DNA from: Anopheles merus
Lineage: Eukaryota; Arthropoda; Insecta; Diptera; Culicidae
Reading direction: 5' to 3'
Length of the DNA: 64,000 nt
Assembly: GCF_017562075.2 (NCBI RefSeq)
Contig: NC_054082.1
Span: 50,648,037 to 50,712,036, forward strand
Under the pieces are notes generated by a model that worked only from the letters and a program-made list of their open reading frames with translations, searched no databases and was not told the DNA's origin. The position numbers and the translations under genes are program-made. Below, piece after piece: positions 24,868-35,310 of this stretch. The stretch's first letter is position 1. Each line of letters starts with the position of its first letter.

Positions 24868-26712
24868 TTTATTTATTTATTTATTTACATAACTGCTGTC
24901 TGAAATTAATTCTTAACAACAAACCTATTAACTAAACTTATTAAATATTTGCTCGGAGGATGGATCGGAAGGATGGTAAGGAGAGGTGATGGTCAAACAG
25001 GTGTGCGCAGGAATTAAACAATCTCACAGCACGTAATAAAGGATCATTTAAACCAACTGAAGTGCGTCGATTTGGAATAAATAAAGGAGCACGAGGGCGT
25101 AAGAAACGAGTTGGAACATAGAAATGCAGGGATGAAAGAATGATTTGTGAATCCACAGCATTAGATATGAGCGAAGCAACAAACATTATTTGGGAAATGT
25201 GACGGCGTTTTGCTAATGAGTCCAGACCCAACAGATGGCATCTTTGCTCATAGTCCGGTAGGGTGTCTGACGTGTATCCGGGCATTTTGCTCACCATATA
25301 CCGAGTAAATGATCTCTGCACTCTTTCTATGCGGTCAATCGATGTAAATGAGCTGGGGCACCAAACAACAACACAGTATTCCAAAATCGGTCTTACTAAC
25401 GAACAATATAACGCTTTTAAACACAGAGGGTCGGTTATGCGGATTGAAAAACGTTTTATCATACCGATTGTTTTACGAGCCTTTTTAACGGTAACATCAA
25501 TGTGATCGAGGAATGATAACCTGCTATCGAAAGTTACACCAAGATCTTTTATCGAGAGTACACGATTTATTGCTATACCCTCGAAGTTATAAGCAAACGT
25601 AACGGGACAACGTGAACGACTGAAGGTCATGACATGACATTTTTCGGGGCATAGAACTAGCTGGTTCGATGAGCACCATGATGCAAATCGGTTGAGGGTG
25701 TTTTGGAGCGATGCGCAGTCATCAACAGACGATATAGATTTAAAAATCTTTAAGTCATCTGCATAACAAAGAAAACAATCGTGTGGAATGGCAGAGATAA
25801 CATCATTTATAAATAAAACGAACAATAAAGGACTCAACACGCTACCTTGAGGCACTCCCGATTTGGATGAAAAGGATTTGGAAAAGCAGGAGTTTAGTTT
25901 AACACGAAAAGAGCGATTGCTGAGAAACGAATCAAGCCAACGAATGTGTGAGTCAATGAAACCCATTTTGGATAGTTTCGCAAGAAGGATAGGGTGAGGA
26001 ATACGGTCAAAGGCTGCTTTAAAGTCAGTATAAACGATATCAACCTGAGAACCGCTGTCTAAACTAGAAGTGATAACGGAAGTCAAGGAAATAAGGTTTG
26101 TCAAGGTAGAACGTTTAGGAAAGAAACCGTGTTGCTGAGGTATAATGCAGTTTCTTGCAATAAAGAGGATATGTGAGTGAACTATAGATTCAAATATTTT
26201 GGAGCTTGCACAGAGGATGCTGATTCCACGATAATTGGTAGCATTTTCACGATTACCTTTCTTAGGGATAGGAGTAATATGAGCTAATTTCCATGTGTCC
26301 GGAAATGAACATGAGTTAATGGATATACGGTACAGTTTTAATAGGAGAGAACCAAGTACATTATTGCATTTCTTGTATACTGCTGCTGGAATGCCATCTG
26401 GACCGGGATTATATGACTGTTTAAGATTTTTTATTGCTTGTAAAACTGTGCTAAGGTGTAAGTTTAGATTACTGTCGTTGATTATATCGGTGGGCGTGTT
26501 ATGAGTGCTATTGGAGATTGATGCTTTGATTTTGCTTGATTCGGCATACACACTTGAAAAATGTTCAGCTAGAAGGTTGCAGCAGCCGTCAGTACCGGAT
26601 GCAGAGAGATTGCCAAGAGTTAGATGAGAAGGGATATCATTAGATTTACGACGTTTATCAGCATATCCCCAAAAGGCTTTAGGGTGTGTTTTAAATTGTG
26701 CTTGCACAAAAT
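24868..26712 (-). mobile_element. 5'-truncated non-LTR retrotransposon (LINE), CR1/Jockey-like
   Basis: A minus-strand open frame (26,707-24,941, 588 codons) encodes a reverse transcriptase fragment. Visible motifs are YTDFKAAFDRIPH, SGVPQGSVLSPLLFVLFIND, CYADDLKIF (catalytic YADD) and a C-terminal region with ILEYCVVVWCP. There is no endonuclease domain and no ATG start (the apparent start is GTG), so the copy is 5'-truncated. The 3' end has a (TAAA)n tail at about 24,868-24,888. The frame has no stops or frameshifts, which suggests a fairly young insertion. It sits between the two arms of an inverted-repeat element. I cannot separate the CR1 and Jockey clades by eye. Confidence 0.93.
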
Positions 26713-26720
26713 TTATTTAT

Positions 26721-26787
26721 TTTTTTTAAGGCCGTCCTTACAAGAAATAAAAATAAAAATATTATTTTTTGCGATTTGTATGGGACG

Positions 26788-26789
<2 letters not shown>
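26721..26789 (-). repeat. right inverted-repeat arm of a microsatellite-capped element
   Basis: The reverse complement reads GTTCGTCCCATACAAATCGC and then, further in, TAAGGACGGCCTT, matching the left arm with a few changes. Confidence 0.85.

Positions 26790-26877
<88 letters not shown>
26789..26877. repeat. (CA)n microsatellite, about 44 units
   Basis: 89 bp of uninterrupted AC directly outside the right arm; the mirror of the GT tract at 24,584. Confidence 0.97.
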
Positions 26878-26878
<1 letters not shown>

Positions 26879-27045
26879 TATAGTGGCTGATTATGGATGG
26901 GAAGATTATGGTTCTGTCTTTTGTTTCACTCTCGCTCACTGACGATAATGTCCCGTCGTATTCTCACAATCCTATCGGCTCTACGGTTTCTTCTTGTTCT
27001 TCCCATGCGTAGCATTAGCTGCGAACGATCATCTTCCTCATGATC

Positions 27046-27053
27046 CGTTAAAG
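27046..27053 (+). repeat. 8-bp target site duplication (left) of a hAT-like element
   Basis: CGTTAAAG, repeated exactly at 28,980-28,987. Confidence 0.85.
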
Positions 27054-28979
27054 CAGCTGTGTCAAACTCATTTCATCAGAGGGCCGCTAGTACAGATTTT
27101 CAGTGATTCGCGGGCCGCAAATGTGAGAATAAAAAAATATACCTCAATATTTATATAGAGTACTGTTTAAAATCATTATTGTTAAACAAATTGACATTTT
27201 GTACTCCTCGCTTCAAATTTGGAATAGTTTCGTATTTACAAATTTGCTATGTTATTTTTCATTGTGCACTTTTTTATTTGGAAAAAAAGTTTAATGTACT
27301 TTTAAAGTCACATGCATTTTTTTATCCTTATTATTAAAATAGGACATTTTTCATTAGTCGCGTTCTAACACGGTAGTTTTGTTACAAAATATCGCCCAAC
27401 CACACTTTTTCACTAAGGTATCTTTTTCGCGAGGCGAATCTTTTTCAAGCCATCCAAGCTATCCATCGCTGGATGAATAACAAAAATATTTGCCTGCAAT
27501 TTGTTGACAGATCAAGAGAAAAATTGTAATAAAACGTGTTTAAACATAATTTGTCGCTAATTTCCAAGTTCCAAGAACCCATATTTTACAAATAACTTTG
27601 TTAAATTACGATAATTTTATCTGACAAAGATTCGTGGTATGTGATCCCATAAAGATCGGCAAATCTTTTTTTGACACTTGAAGGGAGATGATTCGCGAAT
27701 TGAGGTATGGACTGTGTGAGCTAATCTATGAATAAGCTATACATCGTAGGATTTCGGCATTTCGATTATTTTAATCCTTAATCTAAATACTCATGGCTTA
27801 AGCATAATCATATCATTTTGGTTTTGATTTTTGGGGAGGTTGGAAAGTACATTAATTTGTCTTGTAGAATGTGTAGTACTCATAATTCCAACTTGGCTAC
27901 AATCATTTTTATTAACATTTATGGTGGCATGATTATTAATAAAACAGAAATGGCTTCAATCGAACATCAAAAATGTAACATTCTAAGGTCGGAGCCGTGC
28001 AAATTCGTTCGAAAAAGAATTTCGGAGCCCAATGAATGAATTACTCGGCACTCGGGGACATTGAGATGGTCAAAACCGGTAGTACCGACCGGATCCATTT
28101 CTCACTGCAGATTAGCCGCTCCGTGCGACAACCGATGACTCCAATGGTTCCGCATGGCATTAAACGGTTCTATAAGCTTCGGTCGGCACCGAACGAAACT
28201 GTTGGTTTGATTTGGACGGATCAGGAGTCAGAATAGCTAAGATCAAAAATGGTTTTGAGTCGTGGATGCGATTCTGACAATCCATCACTAGTTGTTGCGA
28301 AGATTCCAAGTGTGTGTATGAAAGTATTTTCATTCCTTTTTCGTTTGTAGAAGGTTGACGCAAATCTATTTTTCCATATTTTTCCATAGAATGTGCAATC
28401 GAGTGTGCACAAAATTATGCTAATATTCAGAATTTCATCGAAGCATAATTAGTGTGAAATATATTCACGAAAAGGGGCTGGCTGTGATATTTGGAGGAAA
28501 TGTGAATAGGAAAGTGTACACCTTTATCGCTGGTCGGTTTGCAACTGTATATTCGTTTGTCCTTTTTTGGTATATAATAATTCATGCAGTTCATAATTCA
28601 TGCAGATCGAGCAGTTTCTAACGTCGAGTAGTTTGTAACCTAATCTTAGTTTCCTAACGCTTTGTTTCATGTACAATTCAAATTAAAGTTCGAAAATAAT
28701 TATTCAAATTCCAACAATGAGTTTGCATTCAATTCAATTTTTTTAGGGGTTTCGATTGTTCTGTACGATTGTGCAGCATAAGTTTATGAGATGTTATGGT
28801 TACATTCATTTTAGATTCAAAAAATATACCATCAAAATGATTGTTCTTCTCTGAAAAATTTAATACAATTAGACAAATAGTAACAACAGTTTTTTGGTTT
28901 GCAGTGATTTTAGCAATTCTCAAAATATTCTCGCGGGCCGCATTCAGCATTGACGAGGGCCGCCAGTTTGACATACCTG
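27054..28979. mobile_element. non-autonomous hAT-like DNA transposon
   Basis: 1,926 bp bounded by imperfect terminal inverted repeats, CAGCTGTGTCAAACT at the left and CAGGTATGTCAAACT (reverse complement) at the right, followed on both sides by GGGCCGC-containing subterminal sequence. It is flanked by an exact 8-bp duplication, CGTTAAAG. The 8-bp duplication and CAG start are hAT hallmarks. Internal open frames are short (up to about 80 codons) and I see no transposase motif, so this copy needs a transposase from elsewhere. The interior is very AT-rich except for about 27,990-28,240. Confidence 0.85.
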
Positions 28980-28987
28980 CGTTAAAG
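28980..28987 (+). repeat. 8-bp target site duplication (right) of a hAT-like element
   Basis: CGTTAAAG, identical to 27,046-27,053. Confidence 0.85.
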
Positions 28988-29299
28988 GATCCGTTAAGTT
29001 ATAACTATAGTTAAAGTAAAACGGTTAGAAGCAATGGCTCTGGCACACCAAATGCTGTACAAATTCGTGCACGTTGATGTGCCACACTGTACGGAAAGCG
29101 TTTTGTGACTAGCACAACCACCAACACAGTATTATGATATGTGTATATTTGGGACACATTTTGGTAAACTTTGTCTGCGGTCGACCAACAATTAAATGCC
29201 GCATATTGTATACACTTTAAACCAAAAGGCAGAATGCATTTTAATCATAATTCTGCTGCTCTCCTCGACATGTGCCCCGACTCAATGAACGCATGCTGT

Positions 29300-29458
29300 G
29301 ATGAGACCGGTTCTTACGAGGCCAGACGAGTTCGATTCTCATCCGGACCATTCTCCAGGTATCAAGAGCCGACTATCCGATAACGTTGTTTTAGTAAGGT
29401 AAAGAAGCCGTTACAGCCCGTTCCACAGTATTACTCGTTACGTCAAAGAAGAAGAAAA
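29300..29458 (+). mobile_element. tRNA-derived SINE-like copy
   Basis: Contains a B-box-like AGTTCGATTCTC near 29,328 and ends in AAAGAAGAAGAA, the kind of short 3' repeat seen on tRNA-derived SINEs. The head is degenerate and no cloverleaf is evident, so it is not called a tRNA gene. Borders are approximate. Confidence 0.45.
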
Positions 29459-30285
29459 TGTGTACGGGAGGCTATGAGCTTGCAATGCCGCACGCGGCCT
29501 CGGCACGTGGGGGATGGCGAAATCACCTGTACAACAAAGAGAACAGGGAGATAGCAGGGGGCTGTGGGGTCTTATCGGCCACGGGCTGCAATCGACCAAG
29601 TGGTTCCATGGAGCGCTAGTATGTGGTCAGCGAGTGCGCTAGATAGTTCGGCATGCGCCAATCCGACCCTTGGATGCAACGAGTTCGAGTCGACGCAAAT
29701 GAACTGGATCGTTTACGGATGGTTCCGACAGAGAAGGATTACACTGGATCCTTTCCTCGGGGCCCCACCCGGCAGCTTAGTTTGTTTACTGGTTAATCCG
29801 CCCCTGCCCGCACCTCACTATTGTTTGCCTTAAGGCTTACGGCAAATACAGTTTACATTTGTTATTCTAAACTATGCTAGCATTATTGAACAGCAATACG
29901 AAAGAAAAGGAATGGCTAGGAAAGAAGGAGAAAGGGAGTAAATAAATGGTGGGCTAACAAGAGCGGAAGGGAGCGGAGGAGCAAGAAGGGTGATAGTCGA
30001 AGAGGTGAGATGAGAAGATGAAGGCGTGGATTGCGTGTAGTAGCGTTCACTGTTCCGAAGCGACGATGGGTTCTAAACAATGGAGAACGTGAGTGAAACG
30101 AACTGGATGGAGCATAAAAGAACGGGGAGGCCATACAGGAAGAGAACAACATGCATTTTTTTAAAATCGATGATTGCATTGTTCATATTGTCCACATCAA
30201 TCTTATGAGCTGCGGATCGTACAAAGCTTCTTTATCTTTTTCTTATTTGACACAGTAACCATTGCTTTTCTGCCTGCCTAAGCCA
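29459..30285. other. spacer with degenerate SINE-like sequence
   Basis: A second B-box-like GAGTTCGAGTC occurs near 29,690. The rest has no recognisable coding frame. The purine-rich stretch 29,900-30,080 generates spurious frames. Confidence 0.35.
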
Positions 30286-30430
30286 CTTCTTTCTTCTTCT
30301 TGGCGCAACGATCTACGCGGTCATGCCGGATAGTTAACCGTTGCTACGAGAGACGGTCCATATGAGGCTTGAACCCATGGCGAGCATGTTACTAAGTCTT
30401 GCGAGTTGACGTGACCTGTTACTAATTGGT
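30286..30430 (-). mobile_element. tRNA-derived SINE copy (subfamily B)
   Basis: Starts with TTCTTCTTCTTGGCGCAACG on the plus strand, the reverse of a (GAA)n-tailed 3' end. It contains GGCTTGAACCCATGGCGAGC (a B-box in reverse) and then GCGAGTTGACG, shared with the copies at 41,850 and 52,226. The interior is shortened. Confidence 0.6.
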
Positions 30431-30505
30431 TTACCCATAGCGGGATAGCCAGTCCTGTGCCACTAGGATCATACGGGGCTTGAACCTAGGACGGGTATGT
30501 TGTTG
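30431..30505 (-). mobile_element. SINE fragment adjoining the previous copy
   Basis: GCGGGATAGCCAGTCCTGTG and GGGGCTTGAACCTAGGACGG repeat the SINE core a second time, immediately next to the 30,286 copy. It is either a tandem or a nested insertion. Confidence 0.5.
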
Positions 30506-32064
30506 TGTTGTGTTCTTGTAGCACGACAACGAGGGACAGCCGAAACCAACCAAGCCATCCATAGAATGCGGGGACGCGTGGAGCAGCTGGGCGCGTGAAA
30601 GGTCCGGCTGCATCACCAGCATTTGAGGCTCCCGGTGGTCGGTCACCACAGCCAATCTAGGAGCGCAGCCGCAGCGCTATCGACTATGCACGCAGCATAA
30701 ACACCACTTACGCATGCTGCGTCAATTGCCAGGACAACGACGGGCTAGAACACAACGTTCTATTCCATCCTTCAGGCAGCGACATGGCCGCGCAGCACCA
30801 TCCGCAACTATAATGCGTCTCCAAAACAGCGAGAGAAGGAGCAAGCCAGGCTAAGCGAGCGATGCATGCGTCAGCCAAGCCGGGGCGGGTCGCTCCTCGC
30901 TTACAGCATCTAGCGAGAGGCTGGGGAGACGTTCCTTTTCCTCTTCCGAACAGTAGACCCCGGTGATTAGGATTAAAAGGGTACACCATGGTGGGTAAAT
31001 CAATCCGGTGGGAGAGAAGGAGAAGTGAGGGGTGGGAGAAGATTGGAGGGTTTGTACATTATTAAAGAAAAACATAATGGAAAGACAATATGTATTCAAT
31101 GATATCCCTCATTTTAATATTTGACCTTCCGTTGACTTTAACTAAGCTTTGGTTGGCTTAACATGAGCGGACTAGTGCATTGAATGATCTTTTGTTTGAA
31201 TTGTTTTTGTTTTGCACAAGCGCAACTAACTGCTCTAACAAATAACATAAAACCAGTACGAAGCATGCATTAAATCGATCCGGCAAATAGCTCGAAAAGT
31301 AAATCGATTCCATCAACACGACAACTTGCGCGTTGATCAAATCCAGATTCGAACGACGGCGCTCTAGCCAATGCGCAATGCATCAGCAGCCAAAGGAACG
31401 GGAAGGAAAAAACAATAACCAAGTCAAGCGCTCACACAAGGTCAAGCATTCGCCAATAACTGCTGGGAGAATGAAGGAGGTGGGGCAGTGACGTCACTGA
31501 AAACGTATATGAAATGGTAGAAAGGATAAAGAAGGCAGCAGATAAGCGATATCACTCCCACCATCATCATATGAACAGCTGGTGTGATCGCAACTACCGA
31601 TCAGGAAGGAGTAAGGGGGGGGGGCAAGATTTTTTTCTAGCCATCCATAAAATTTATTTTTTGTGGCTGCTATTCTATACAACAACCCTGCGAAATCCGC
31701 CACAATTTTTGCCATAAAACCCGTCTAAAAAAGTTCGCTTGGTCGAGTAACCTCTTAAACCGGACGTCGTGTGGACGTCGGGTGGACGTCCACACGACGT
31801 CCACACGATGTCCGAAATCTTCAATTTTGCAGCTAGGGGAGGAGCAGTAAAATTGCATACATTCAGGATATCAAATGTACGGCGGATTGCATATGCTGTG
31901 GATCACACCTCCAAAGCGACATCTAGGTGTGAAAAACTGTACTTTCCGGATGTCGACAAAATATTTGATTTAACGGTTTATTTTACTGATTTAATTGATA
32001 ACATATTTGAACTACAAGTTTTAAAAACATTGGTAATAAGGAATTTGCGTTTTTTATGATAACC
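30506..32064. other. spacer
   Basis: No protein-like frame. It holds the 18-bp-arm palindrome at 31,762-31,802 and otherwise nothing I can name. Confidence 0.4.
31762..31802. repeat. perfect inverted repeat, 18-bp arms with a 5-bp loop
   Basis: Left arm GGACGTCGTGTGGACGTC (31,762-31,779), spacer GGGTG, right arm the exact reverse complement (31,785-31,802). The arms consist of a repeated GACGTC/CACACGAC unit that continues to about 31,813. GACGTC includes the CRE core ACGTC. Function unknown. Confidence 0.9.
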
Positions 32065-32076
32065 TATTTAATCTGT
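32065..32076 (+). repeat. 12-bp target site duplication (left) of a LINE remnant
   Basis: TATTTAATCTGT, repeated exactly at 32,202-32,213. Confidence 0.8.
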
Positions 32077-32201
32077 GTGAGGCGTCCGCCATTAAGGCCG
32101 GGATAACGGACTGGCAGACGAAGGCGCGAGACCGTGAGCGGTTTCGGACACTCCTGAGGCAGGCCAAGACCGCAAAGCGGTTGTAGCGCCGGATAAGTAA
32201 G
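32077..32201 (+). mobile_element. severely 5'-truncated LINE insertion (125 bp)
   Basis: Flanked by an exact 12-bp duplication (TATTTAATCTGT), so this short piece is a complete insertion event. It encodes the last residues of a non-LTR ORF2, read as EASAIKAGITDW, then ERFRTLLRQAKTAKRL before TAG at 32,184. I recognise this C-terminus from mosquito non-LTR elements, probably R1-clade (from memory, not searched). It lies just 3' of the FGFRL1-like stop codon, so it may fall in that gene's 3' UTR. Confidence 0.75.
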
Positions 32202-32213
32202 TATTTAATCTGT
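32202..32213 (+). repeat. 12-bp target site duplication (right) of a LINE remnant
   Basis: TATTTAATCTGT, identical to 32,065-32,076. Confidence 0.8.
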
Positions 32214-32337
32214 TTCTCCAATAATGATTTATCTATCTTGCGGCTATTCACAATGATTTACTTAGTATTGCTTAGTTTAACACATTTATACGAACAGTTA
32301 TAATAACTATGTACATGCGAATGACACTGATAAGTAC

Positions 32338-33002
32338 TTACACTATGTCAACCTTCTCATACAAGTGTTCCGTGTTCTTTATTCTAACGACGTTTCTTCC
32401 CTGTTGTATCCGCTGCACAGCTGAGCCGCCGTGTACGTTCGGCTCATACACAAGTGAATCGTGAAGCTGCACTAGCGATTTTTCCTCCGCCTGATGCTTG
32501 GCACGTAGCAAATTCAACACTATCCAGCCGAGCAGCGGAATGAGCGCCAATGCAACCGGTATTAGAAACAGCACCATAAGCTCCACGTATGCACCGCCCG
32601 CCCCTTCCTCCACCGGTGTGCCGTTGGGATTCAGCAGATTGACGTACGCATCGGCCATGCTGACACCGACATAATTAATGCCAACGCACACGTATATCCC
32701 GATGTCGCGCTCGGACGCATTGTACAGAATCAGCTTGCTCAGATAGACATCGTGCGACAGGAGCTTCTCGCCCGCCGACGGCAGCAGCTCGTAGAAGTTC
32801 TCCAAGTAGCGGATCGATTTGTTCTGATTGAAGTTGTGCTCCCCGAGCCGTTTGTTGATACGCCGGAACCACTTAATGGTGGGCGGCACCTTGCTGTGCA
32901 CGCGACACTGCAGCACAATTTGCGCCTCGGCCAGGGCCGTCGTGTTAGCGGGCAGATTGTCCAGCAGCTCCGGCGCCGGTATGGACTCATCCAGCGGCCA
33001 TT
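32338..33002 (-). CDS. Fgfrl1: FGFRL1-like exon 4: Ig domain 2, membrane helix and tail
   Basis: Acceptor CTCCGCAG. The split codon joins VVT to KWPLDESIPAPELLDNLP, then the second Ig domain, membrane helix and stop TAA. Confidence 0.8.
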
Positions 33003-33568
33003 CTGCGGAGGGAGAAGGGCACGGGTTGCATTATTTGAAACAGATTCCATGACGCGTGCCGAGGCGTCAATTTGGTCCCGTCCCTTGCCTGTCAACCTAC
33101 TTGTCACGACGAGCTCGAACGTACGGACGAGCTGAATGTCCAGCTGCGTCCGATTGTCCGTCCGGTAGGGGTGTATCGTGCAGCGGTACAGGCCGGCATC
33201 CGTCTCTGAGGCGTTCTGTATCGTCAGCGTTACTCGGCACGGTTTATTATCGCAATCGAGCGGCTGCCAGTCGAGTGCATCCAGCAGGGCTCGGTTACTG
33301 CAGGCCGTTTGCTGAAAGCCGCCACCACAAGACTGGCAGGTGAAATGAAAATCAAATAGATTAACACGACCATCGGTCGACAGCGGGGTAAAAAAGAGGA
33401 GCAAATAACGTACCTTAAAGTACCACCGCACGTCGGAGGAGTTCATGTGGTCCGCGTGCTGCTCCTTGATGCCGCACTTGAGCTGGGTATCTGCCCCGGT
33501 GGAACACTGTTGCAATTTGGGTACTACCGTAGGGGAGTGGGGGTTGCAATGCAGCCAAAAGAAAGAGA

Positions 33569-33608
<40 letters not shown>

Positions 33609-33790
33609 AAAAAGGGAAGCTAGAGTTAACAGCACGAGAAAACAAAAACCTATTAATTGATTTTCCTACTTTCAGTATCAGACGAAGATCGGCTTTCAAT
33701 GGCGTGCGAACAAGGCAGCATACAGGTCAGTTGAAGCACAAAAAACACTGCACTGGGATGCAGTTTGGCGTACTTGGGCATCTCACTCAT
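32338..33790 (-). CDS. Fgfrl1: FGFRL1-like kinase-less Ig receptor (4 coding exons)
   Basis: Exons on the minus strand: 33790-33670, 33523-33414, 33332-33101, 33002-32338; 1,128 nt, 375 aa, with phases consistent. ATG at 33,790 is followed by a signal peptide (AVFFVLQLTCMLPCSHA). There are two Ig-like domains: one ending DAGLYRCTI, the other running from LQCRVHSKVPPTIKWFRR to DIGIYVCVGINYVG. A single membrane helix (about residues 295-320, VLFLIPVALALIPLLGWIVL) and a tail of about 55 residues ending EKVDIV follow. No kinase domain. The second Ig domain resembles the third Ig domain of FGFR/FGFRL1 proteins. FGFRL1 binds FGFs without kinase signalling; an equivalent role is inferred. It could instead be another two-Ig receptor, but the D-x-G-x-Y-x-C-x-G block fits FGFRL1 best. 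Confidence 0.75.
33101..33332 (-). CDS. Fgfrl1: FGFRL1-like exon 3: second half of Ig domain 1
   Basis: Acceptor ACCTGCCAG, donor ACAA|GTAGGT. Contains CRVTLTIQNASETDAGLYRC with the Ig domain's closing cysteine. Confidence 0.77.
33414..33523 (-). CDS. Fgfrl1: FGFRL1-like exon 2: first half of Ig domain 1
   Basis: Acceptor TACGGTAG, donor TTTAAG|GTACGT. Encodes PKLQQCSTGA through SSDVRWYFK, including the first Ig cysteine (LKCG). Confidence 0.75.
33565..33603. repeat. (GA)n microsatellite in intron 1 of the FGFRL1-like gene
   Basis: About 19 GA units with one interruption near the start, between coding exons 1 and 2. Confidence 0.9.
33670..33790 (-). CDS. Fgfrl1: FGFRL1-like exon 1: signal peptide
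   Basis: 40 codons plus one base, donor GAAA|GTAGGA. The frame stays open upstream but lacks an ATG there, so MSEMPKYAKL is the start. Confidence 0.72.
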
Positions 33791-34708
33791 GACCGCACTC
33801 GATGAAACGTTTCCATTCGCAGGTTGTACATCTTTCAGCGGACGAGGGAGTAGCTGAGTAGCTGAGGTGCGACTTACTAAACCACCCAAAGAAAGAATGT
33901 GAATGTGAGAGGGAGAAATTGTGTGTAAGATAGATAGAAAGAGAAGGATAGATAAAGAGAGCAAACAGAATTGACCAAGATCGAGCGGTGAGCAATCGTA
34001 GCAACCACGGACTTGCTTAGCACATGGTACGGTTGCGATGTGAGCAAGTTTTACATTCCCCGATCAGTAGACAGCCTTACTTTGCATGCGATTGCTTGAG
34101 TTTGAAACGTTCTTTACATTTTACTATTCTATTCAACCTTGGTACGTTCGAGGGAAAGGTTTTCTTTTGGCAAGCATCAATGCCGGGTGAGTGCTAGGTG
34201 TGTAATCAGAATATGCAAAAAAAAAACATCCATCACTCAATCATCATCGTTGGTGGGTGAAAGTAAACAGAGAGCGATGTTTTGTTTGCTTCAACGCTGT
34301 ACCGTTTAGCGTGTTCAACAATTTTACACCTTCATGCAGGGAAGCTAGTGCCAGGTAGTTCACCACATTTTTGGGTGTATTTACTGCATGTACAGTCTAT
34401 TACCGAATTACGCGTTTTATGCGTTTCAGTGGTATCTCTCGAACATCGGCGTATGTCGAATATCACGTTTTACAGCCAACATAATTTGATAGATGGGTAT
34501 TTTTGATTAAATTTAGTACTTATATACTCTATACCATACATGTAATACAATTCATGTAGAAAAAATAGAATATTTGCTATTTTTAACAGGAAGAAATGGT
34601 ACAAGACATGCATCACCAACCTACAGTACCAGCATAATATAATGCTCACTTCTTACAGTTATTCATGTTCGCCGTTCCATATTTTTCTGAAAAAAAAAAG
34701 TTATCATA
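33791..34708. other. 5' flank of the FGFRL1-like gene
   Basis: No second coding frame. An acceptor-like TTTAG (minus strand) near 33,878 could begin the exon that holds the ATG, with a first exon far upstream. No core promoter is evident. Confidence 0.35.
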
Positions 34709-34978
34709 GAGGAGTTTTCAAGTCCCTTTCGAATTTGCTCATAATTATTCACCGCATCCAAGATGTTTTGCAACAGCTGTCAAATTGTTTATTTGTTTCA
34801 AAATGAGATTTCAGTTTCAACACATAACAAAGAACTGTCAAACTTAATCCAGCTTAAAATCATATTGGAGTAATTAAAAATTATTGTGATGGAAATGAAA
34901 TGTCAGATTGATGTGAATTAACATCTTGCAGGCGGTGAATAAAAATGTTTACATTCGAAAGTGAAATGGAAAACCCTG
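34709..34978. mobile_element. TA-flanked MITE with long inverted repeats (CAGGGTTTTCC family)
   Basis: 270 bp between TA dinucleotides (34,707-34,708 and 34,979-34,980). Termini GAGGAGTTTTCAAG (left) and CAGGGTTTTCCATT (right, reverse complement) continue as imperfect inverted repeats of about 55 bp through TTCGAAT and ATTCACCGC to CAAGATGTT. TA duplication and lack of coding fit a Tc1/mariner-type MITE. Confidence 0.75.
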
Positions 34979-35016
34979 TATTTTTTTATTTTTAAACATT
35001 ACTCGTTATATGCTTG

Positions 35017-35310
35017 CAGGGTTTTCCAAGTCAAATTCAAATGTGAACATAATTATTCATCCCCTCCAAGATGCTTTTCAATAGCTGTCAAATGACAAGG
35101 AATAAAATATCAGTTTTTACACATGGTTTTCAACACATCACATAGAACTGTCAAACTCAATACAGCTTGAGACGTGTTGAAAATCACCTCCAAGATGTCT
35201 TTCAACAGCTTTCATATGGTTTATTTACTTCATAATGAAATCTCAGTGCTTGCATACGATTTTCAACACATCACAAAGAACTATCAAACTCAATCTAGTT
35301 CGAGACATGT
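35017..35310. repeat. partial, internally duplicated copy of the same MITE
   Basis: Begins CAGGGTTTTCCAAGTC at 35,017 and keeps CATAATTATTCA and TCCAAGATG. The inner part (TCCAAGATG ... AACAGCT ... AACTCAAT) is then repeated, with starts near 35,060 and 35,188, giving degenerate tandem units of about 128 bp. No matching right terminus is seen. Confidence 0.6.

Noticed and set aside
26624..26939. Thr-His and Cys-Val repeat frames
   Set aside because: Translation of the (CA)n tract.
29300..29458. tRNA gene
   Set aside because: A B-box-like word is present but no cloverleaf can be drawn, and a GAA-type tail follows; a SINE fits better.
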